DNA from: Lachnospiraceae bacterium
Lineage (GTDB): Bacteria; Bacillota; Clostridia; Lachnospirales; Lachnospiraceae
Length of the DNA stretch: 26,554 bases
NCBI GenBank assembly: GCA_004557975.1
Contig: SFEV01000038.1
Location: 1-26,554, forward strand
Direction of reading: 5' to 3'
Both the position numbers and the translations under genes were made by a program. The stretch's first letter is position 1, and each line of letters starts with the position of its first letter. The notes beneath the pieces were generated by a model. That model was not told the origin of the DNA, did not search any database, and saw nothing but the letters and a program-made list of their open reading frames with translations. Below, piece by piece: positions 22,727-26,554 of the stretch.

Positions 22727-24277
22727 ATGATCACTCAAACATTAATTATTCTGGCAGCTTTTGTAATTTACCTTGCAATGATGCTGACAGTCGGTGCAGT
22801 GTACATGAAACGTACCAGCAATTCCGCGGATTATTTTCTGGGTGGAAGAAAACTGGGCGGATGGGTTGCAGCGCTTTCTGCGCAGGCTTCCGATATGAGC
22901 GGATGGCTTCTGATGGGACTTCCGGGTGCAGTGTATGCAATGGGTACAGGACAGTCATGGATTGCCATCGGATTATTCATCGGTACGGTATTCAATTGGG
23001 TCTGTATTTCCGGGCGTCTTCGCCGTTACACGATCCGGGCCAATAATGCACTGACATTCCCGGCATATCTTAAGAATCGTTTCCATGACAAAAAGAGAAT
23101 TCTGCTTGCTTCATCTTCTGTTGTAGTTGTTATCTTCTTTCTTGTCTATACGGCATCTGCACTCGCGGCGGGCGGCAAGCTTTTCGGATCTGTATTCGGA
23201 CTGGATTATACGGTTTCTTTGACGATCGGCGCGGCAGTGATTCTCGCCTATACATTCATGGGAGGTTTCATGGCAGTCTGCGTGACAGACTTCATTCAGG
23301 GCACACTGATGCTGGTTGCCCTTCTTGTGGTTCCGCTGATTGCATGGGCAGCAATGGGTGACGGCATGCTGATGGAGAATCTGGAAAAGAGCGGTATAGC
23401 GGGCGGTACGGATGCATTTCTTGGCCTGCTTCGCAACGGTGACCGCAATTATTCGGCGGTGGAAATTATTTCGCAGCTTGCATGGGGACTTGGATATTGC
23501 GGTATGCCTCATATTCTGACGAGATTTATGGCAGTCCGTGATGAGAAGGAACTGAAAAAATCACGTGTGATCGGTATAGTCTGGGTAGCACTTTCTCTTG
23601 GAATGGCGTGTGCAATTGGCGTAATCGGTCGTGCGTATCTGTACCCGACAGTTCTGGGCACAGACGGTGCAGGTTCCACGGAAAACGTATTTATCGAACT
23701 GATCAAAAAGCTGTTTACGCAGCAATATGCTCTTCCGTTCGTGGCAGGTATTTTCCTCTGTGGCATTCTTGCAGCAATTATGTCCACAGCTGATTCACAG
23801 CTTCTGGTCACAGCTTCATCTGTAGCGCAGGATCTTTACAAGGGAATTGTGAATCCGAAGGCAGATGAGAAAAAGGTTCTGAATCTGAGCCGTGTTACAG
23901 TTATTGTGGTGGCAGTCCTCGCCTACGTGATTGCTCTGGATCCAAACAGCAGCATTATGGGGCTGGTGTCCAATGCATGGGCTGGTCTTGGCTCTGCGTT
24001 TGGTCCCGTTGTACTGATGTCTCTCTTCTGGCGGCGGACAAATCTTGCGGGTGCTGTGGCCGGAATTATCAGCGGCGGACTGACGGTCATTATATGGGAT
24101 TATCTGCCGATAATAGGAGGGAAAACCCCCGGAGCAGCCACAGGGCTGTATTCACTGGCAGTCGGTTTTGTGGTCAGTCTTCTGTTTATTCTTGTGGTCA
24201 GCCTTTGCACAGATGAACCGGATAAAGAGATACTCAGGGAGTTTGACGACGTCGCCGGCGGAAATGTGAAGGAATAA
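22727..24277 (+). CDS. putP: Sodium/proline symporter, PutP-type
   Basis: A 516-residue member of the sodium:solute symporter family with about 13 membrane helices, expected to import proline with Na+. FLGGRKLGGWVAALSAQASD (about 37-56) followed by MSGWLLMGLPG is nearly the PutP consensus; Asp56 and Ser58 match residues of E. coli PutP tied to sodium and proline binding. The helix with AAIMSTADSQLLVTASSVAQ matches the second sodium site region, and QDLYK follows as in PutP. Start at 22727 after AAGGAGG; the frame opens 9 codons upstream without a site. Related family members carry other substrates, so proline is likely but not certain. An EamA gene follows after 23 bp. Confidence 0.9.
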   Translation: MITQTLIILAAFVIYLAMMLTVGAVYMKRTSNSADYFLGGRKLGGWVAALSAQASDMSGWLLMGLPGAVYAMGTGQSWIAIGLFIGTVFNWVCISGRLRRYTIRANNALTFPAYLKNRFHDKKRILLASSSVVVVIFFLVYTASALAAGGKLFGSVFGLDYTVSLTIGAAVILAYTFMGGFMAVCVTDFIQGTLMLVALLVVPLIAWAAMGDGMLMENLEKSGIAGGTDAFLGLLRNGDRNYSAVEIISQLAWGLGYCGMPHILTRFMAVRDEKELKKSRVIGIVWVALSLGMACAIGVIGRAYLYPTVLGTDGAGSTENVFIELIKKLFTQQYALPFVAGIFLCGILAAIMSTADSQLLVTASSVAQDLYKGIVNPKADEKKVLNLSRVTVIVVAVLAYVIALDPNSSIMGLVSNAWAGLGSAFGPVVLMSLFWRRTNLAGAVAGIISGGLTVIIWDYLPIIGGKTPGAATGLYSLAVGFVVSLLFILVVSLCTDEPDKEILREFDDVAGGNVKE

Positions 24278-24300
24278 AAATCAGGAGATATGACAGCTTT

Positions 24301-25215
24301 ATGGATCGGACAAAAGGTAATGTGAATGAAAAAGGGACAACGGCAGCCATTGTCAGTATTCTGGCGGCAGGAATCATGTGGGGAAGCATGGGGCTGTGGG
24401 TAAGGCGCTGCACAGCAGCAGGGCTGGATGCCATGCAGATTCTGGCACTGCGCGTTCTGGTAACAGTGATCCTCATGACGGTTTTTCTGCTGGTATATGA
24501 CAGAGGATTGCTTCGCATCCGGCTGAAGGATTTCTGGTGCTTTTTTGGCACAGGAGTATGCAGCATCGTGTTTTTTGGATACTGCTATAACAGAACCATT
24601 GTACTTGCGTCATTATCTGCAGCTGCTATTCTGCTGTATACCGCTCCTGTTTTCGTTATGATTCTGTCGCGTTTTCTGTTCAGAGAAAAGATGTCAGTTC
24701 AGAAGATAGCGGCACTGTTTCTGGCATTTGCCGGATGCATCTGTGTGACAGGTATCCTGGGAGAGGAAACGCAAATAAGTACCGTCGGCATTCTGACTGG
24801 TCTCGGAAGCGGCTTTGGATATGCGCTGTATTCCATCTTCAGCCGCTATGCGCTTGAGCGCAGGTATCATCCGTTTACGGTAACAATGTACACGTTTGTG
24901 TTTGCATTTGCGGCAGTTCTTTTTCTCGCCGACTGGAAACCGCTGATCAGATTTATGACAGAAAGTCCCGGCAATCTTCTTTACGGAATTGGCTACGGAG
25001 TTGTGACAACTGTGCTTCCGTATCTCCTGTATACATTTGGACTGAGCCGCGTGGAAAACAGCAAGGCTGCCATTATGGCGACGATTGAACCTGTTGTGGC
25101 GACGCTGCTTGGAATTTTCGTGTTTCATGAAAAAATGACAGCGATGGGGATGACCGGAGTAATTCTTGTACTTGCAGCACTGGCAGTACTGAACCGGAAA
25201 AATGGAGGGAAATAA
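24301..25215 (+). CDS. EamA/DMT family transporter
   Basis: A 304-residue, ten-helix membrane protein of the drug/metabolite transporter superfamily with two EamA repeats. Repeat one covers about 11-145 (AAGIMWGSMGLWVRR), and repeat two about 155-298 (GLGSGFGYALYSIFSRYALE, ending in EPVVATLLGIFVFHEKMT). The conserved EP near the last helices is typical. It probably exports or imports a small metabolite. It lies 23 bp after the symporter gene and before a terminator, so it belongs to that operon. The start is uncertain: the AGGAG at 24283-24287 is 13 bp from the ATG at 24301 and better placed for an out-of-frame ATG at 24290. GTG at 24322 is an alternative. Confidence 0.9.
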   Translation: MDRTKGNVNEKGTTAAIVSILAAGIMWGSMGLWVRRCTAAGLDAMQILALRVLVTVILMTVFLLVYDRGLLRIRLKDFWCFFGTGVCSIVFFGYCYNRTIVLASLSAAAILLYTAPVFVMILSRFLFREKMSVQKIAALFLAFAGCICVTGILGEETQISTVGILTGLGSGFGYALYSIFSRYALERRYHPFTVTMYTFVFAFAAVLFLADWKPLIRFMTESPGNLLYGIGYGVVTTVLPYLLYTFGLSRVENSKAAIMATIEPVVATLLGIFVFHEKMTAMGMTGVILVLAALAVLNRKNGGK

Positions 25216-25229
25216 TAAACTGATAAACT

Positions 25230-25270
25230 GGCTGATACAGAGTGAGTTCAGATGACGTTCTGTATCAGCC
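25230..25270. terminator. Bidirectional terminator after the EamA gene
   Basis: GGCTGATACAGA (25230-25241) pairs perfectly with TCTGTATCAGCC (25259-25270) around a 17-nt loop, followed by GTTATTATTT. The other side is also AT-rich, so it probably serves the convergent Rpn-like gene as well. Confidence 0.9.
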
Positions 25271-25274
25271 GTTA

Positions 25275-26231
25275 TTATTTCACTGCAGTGGTTTTTTCCA
25301 ATTCCTTAATGCGTGCCTTTAACAGAGAAACTTCCCTGGATAAATCGCTATTTCTGTTTGAAAGCTCAGAATTTCTGCCCGTAAGCTTCAGATTTTCCGC
25401 TTCCAGTTCGTCGATTCTCATCCGATATTTATCATTTGGCAGCTCCAGGGCACCCGGTAAGAGAGGTTTCATGGTATCCGTTCCTCCTTTTTCCTGAAAG
25501 AGCAGGACAATCTGCTCATAGAGATGGCTGGCAAGCTCGATAAGCTGACTGGCATCGTCAGAAGTGATATTACCGACCATCAGATTGGCTTCTATGCTTC
25601 CAAGTATATCAGACTGGACGATGTCTTTCAATTGTTCAAATTCTGTCAGGGAGAAATTTTCGGGAAATCCATTTGTATACAGAAGATTGCGCAGACGAAG
25701 CACCTGAAAAGGAATAAGGACAACCATCTTCCTGCGGTTCAGTTCCACCACATCATGGTCCAGATAAGCATAATTTTTAACTTTATATGTAACGGGAGGA
25801 AGTCCGGGGAAATGGATATTCAGTGTGCTCTCAGGAGGAATATGATCCTGCTCATCAAGATAAATGATCACCGGCTCCGGAAAATGAAGGGTATAATCAT
25901 TATCCCTGGTTTCAAGGGCATTCCAGAGACCATACTCGAATACGCGGATTACGATGGTTTTATCATAGTACATCTGAGCTTCCAGGTGGTAGTGATGGCT
26001 CTGTACGTCTTTGTAATCAGAGAAGAAACGGTTTTTATCATGGTTTGCCGGGGGATGGATGGTGAGGAAAACGTCAGCGAACCGATGTGTCAGGTCCCGT
26101 TTCGTGGCTTCACGGTTTTCGTAGGTGATCCTGCCGTCAGGCGGATAATTGGTGCAGAAGAGACCGTTGATCAGGTTAATGATGGCGAGGTCAGACAATG
26201 CAAAGATGCGTTTGAAAAATAATCGGCGCAT
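25275..26231 (-). CDS. Rpn/PD-(D/E)XK-like putative nuclease with coiled-coil tail
   Basis: A 318-residue protein of the type often annotated in Lachnospiraceae as Rpn-family or putative transposase-related. The nuclease-like core is suggested by RFADVFLTI (about residues 50-58) followed by YHLEAQMYYDKTIVIRVFEY (about 81-100), where the ExQ pair matches the Rpn variant of PD-(D/E)XK. The middle part is helical. The last 45 residues form a heptad-like coiled coil (RIDELEAENLKLTGRNSELS). Rpn proteins in E. coli promote RecA-independent recombination; the role here is unknown. No ribosome site precedes the ATG, a TAA stands 8 codons upstream, and the start codon lies in a hairpin, so the N-terminus may have been cut by the neighbouring IS element. 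Confidence 0.7.
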   Translation of the reverse strand: MRRLFFKRIFALSDLAIINLINGLFCTNYPPDGRITYENREATKRDLTHRFADVFLTIHPPANHDKNRFFSDYKDVQSHHYHLEAQMYYDKTIVIRVFEYGLWNALETRDNDYTLHFPEPVIIYLDEQDHIPPESTLNIHFPGLPPVTYKVKNYAYLDHDVVELNRRKMVVLIPFQVLRLRNLLYTNGFPENFSLTEFEQLKDIVQSDILGSIEANLMVGNITSDDASQLIELASHLYEQIVLLFQEKGGTDTMKPLLPGALELPNDKYRMRIDELEAENLKLTGRNSELSNRNSDLSREVSLLKARIKELEKTTAVK

Positions 26232-26261
26232 TCTCGTGACTTTAGTCGTGAGTTAGCCGAT
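26222..26261. repeat. IS200/IS605-end-like hairpin over the start of the Rpn-like gene
   Basis: CTCGTGAC (26233-26240) pairs with GTCGTGAG (26245-26252) around TTTA, with two G-T wobbles. An outer ATCGGC (26222-26227) pairs with GCCGAT (26256-26261). Hairpins of the type CACGAC-TTTA-GTCGTG mark the right ends of IS200/IS605 elements. That reading is by resemblance only. Confidence 0.45.
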
Positions 26262-26331
26262 GATGAATAACTAGAAAAACGCATTGTATATATTATATTG
26301 CTGATTGTTTGGAGACCGGATCGATGGCTCC

Positions 26332-26344
26332 CTGGTATAACCAG
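26332..26344 (+). repeat. Small hairpin, possible IS left-end site
   Basis: CTGGT (26332-26336) pairs with ACCAG (26340-26344) around a 3-nt loop, about 90 bp before tnpA. IS200/IS605 transposases recognise short subterminal hairpins of this kind, so this may mark the left end. The exact boundary is not visible. Confidence 0.35.
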
Positions 26345-26398
26345 TGTATATGATGCAGTTTTGTTAATAAAAAGGCAAACTTATGTTCTGAAATTCCG

Positions 26399-26427
26399 TT
26401 GCATTTAAGAAAAACATATGGTATAAT
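26399..26427 (+). promoter_or_regulatory. Promoter-like sequence immediately before tnpA
   Basis: TTGCAT (26399-26404), a 17-bp spacer and a perfect TATAAT (26422-26427). The start point would fall on the tnpA ATG at 26434, so the transcript would be nearly leaderless. No Shine-Dalgarno site is present. Confidence 0.5.
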
Positions 26428-26433
26428 CAAAAT

Positions 26434-26554
26434 ATGGATAAAGATATTTATAATATTAAAGAGAATGATCTTACATATGGTCGTGGATATGTCTATTCTC
26501 TTCAGTATCATATCGTATGGTGTACGAAATACAGGAAGCAGGTTCTGAAGGATG
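26434..26554 (+). CDS. tnpA: IS200/IS605 family transposase TnpA (3' partial)
   Basis: The first 40 residues of a Y1-type HUH transposase, which moves single-stranded DNA using one catalytic tyrosine. The stretch YSLQYHIVWCTKYRKQVL is the conserved N-terminal strand of the family (HxVWxxKYRxxVL). The HUH motif and the tyrosine would lie past the end of the window. The residues before it (MDKDIYNIKENDLTYGRGYV) form the usual short lead. The surrounding DNA is more AT-rich than the rest of the window, consistent with transfer. Whether a tnpB gene follows cannot be seen. Confidence 0.88.
   Translation, partial: MDKDIYNIKENDLTYGRGYVYSLQYHIVWCTKYRKQVLKD

Larger units (their letters stand above)
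26262..26554 (+). mobile_element. IS200/IS605 element, 5' part (left boundary uncertain)
   Basis: The AT-rich segment from about 26262 to the window end contains the start of tnpA, a promoter-like sequence and candidate end hairpins. The left boundary is a guess between the hairpin ending at 26261 and the one at 26332. Elements of this family lack terminal inverted repeats and do not duplicate the target, so no direct repeats are expected. Confidence 0.6.

Overview
The window reads as chromosomal DNA from a spore-forming, Gram-positive anaerobe of the Clostridia, most likely a Lachnospiraceae-type gut bacterium. Supporting signs are strong AGGAGG-like ribosome binding sites, TTGAxx/TATAAT promoters, spoVAA-spoVAB, a ZTP riboswitch, a purine tail made of a PurO-type IMP cyclohydrolase plus a stand-alone AICAR formyltransferase, and a secreted arabinan-degrading enzyme. 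Species cannot be told from the sequence. No rRNA, tRNA, CRISPR array or prophage is visible.

Layout. 1-4400 (+): the end of a sugar ABC-transporter permease, a DUF3237-alpha/beta hydrolase fusion, a secreted FKBP/trigger-factor-like foldase and a patatin-type phospholipase. 4587-10273 (-): a large secreted GH43 arabinanase with a LamG tail, then a MATE exporter and a sodium symporter of the NSS family whose genes overlap by 4 bp. 10313-10454: a hairpin-rich intergenic element with 12-bp inverted ends. 10549-11869 (+): a small membrane protein, spoVAA and spoVAB. 11985-14614 (+): a Gfo/Idh/MocA oxidoreductase overlapping an ABC-class ATPase by 4 bp. 14623-16895 (+): promoter, ZTP riboswitch, IMP cyclohydrolase, AICAR formyltransferase and terminator, forming a self-contained purine unit that senses its own substrate ZMP/ZTP. 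16962-18711 (-): pyrG with a terminator-like hairpin in its leader. 18776-19055: a cluster of hairpins. 19061-21471 (+): ftsH. 21503-22503 (-): an rRNA-type methyltransferase. 22550-25270 (+): a putP-like sodium/proline symporter with a 140-nt structured leader, then an EamA transporter. 25275-26231 (-): an Rpn/PD-(D/E)XK-like protein. 26434-end: the start of an IS200/IS605 transposase.

Most of the window is housekeeping and transport. The parts least explained by known genes are the two hairpin-rich intergenic regions, the putP leader, the short Shine-Dalgarno-led ORFs just before the GH43 and EamA genes, the small protein coupled to spoVAA, and the junction between the Rpn-like gene and the IS200/IS605 element.
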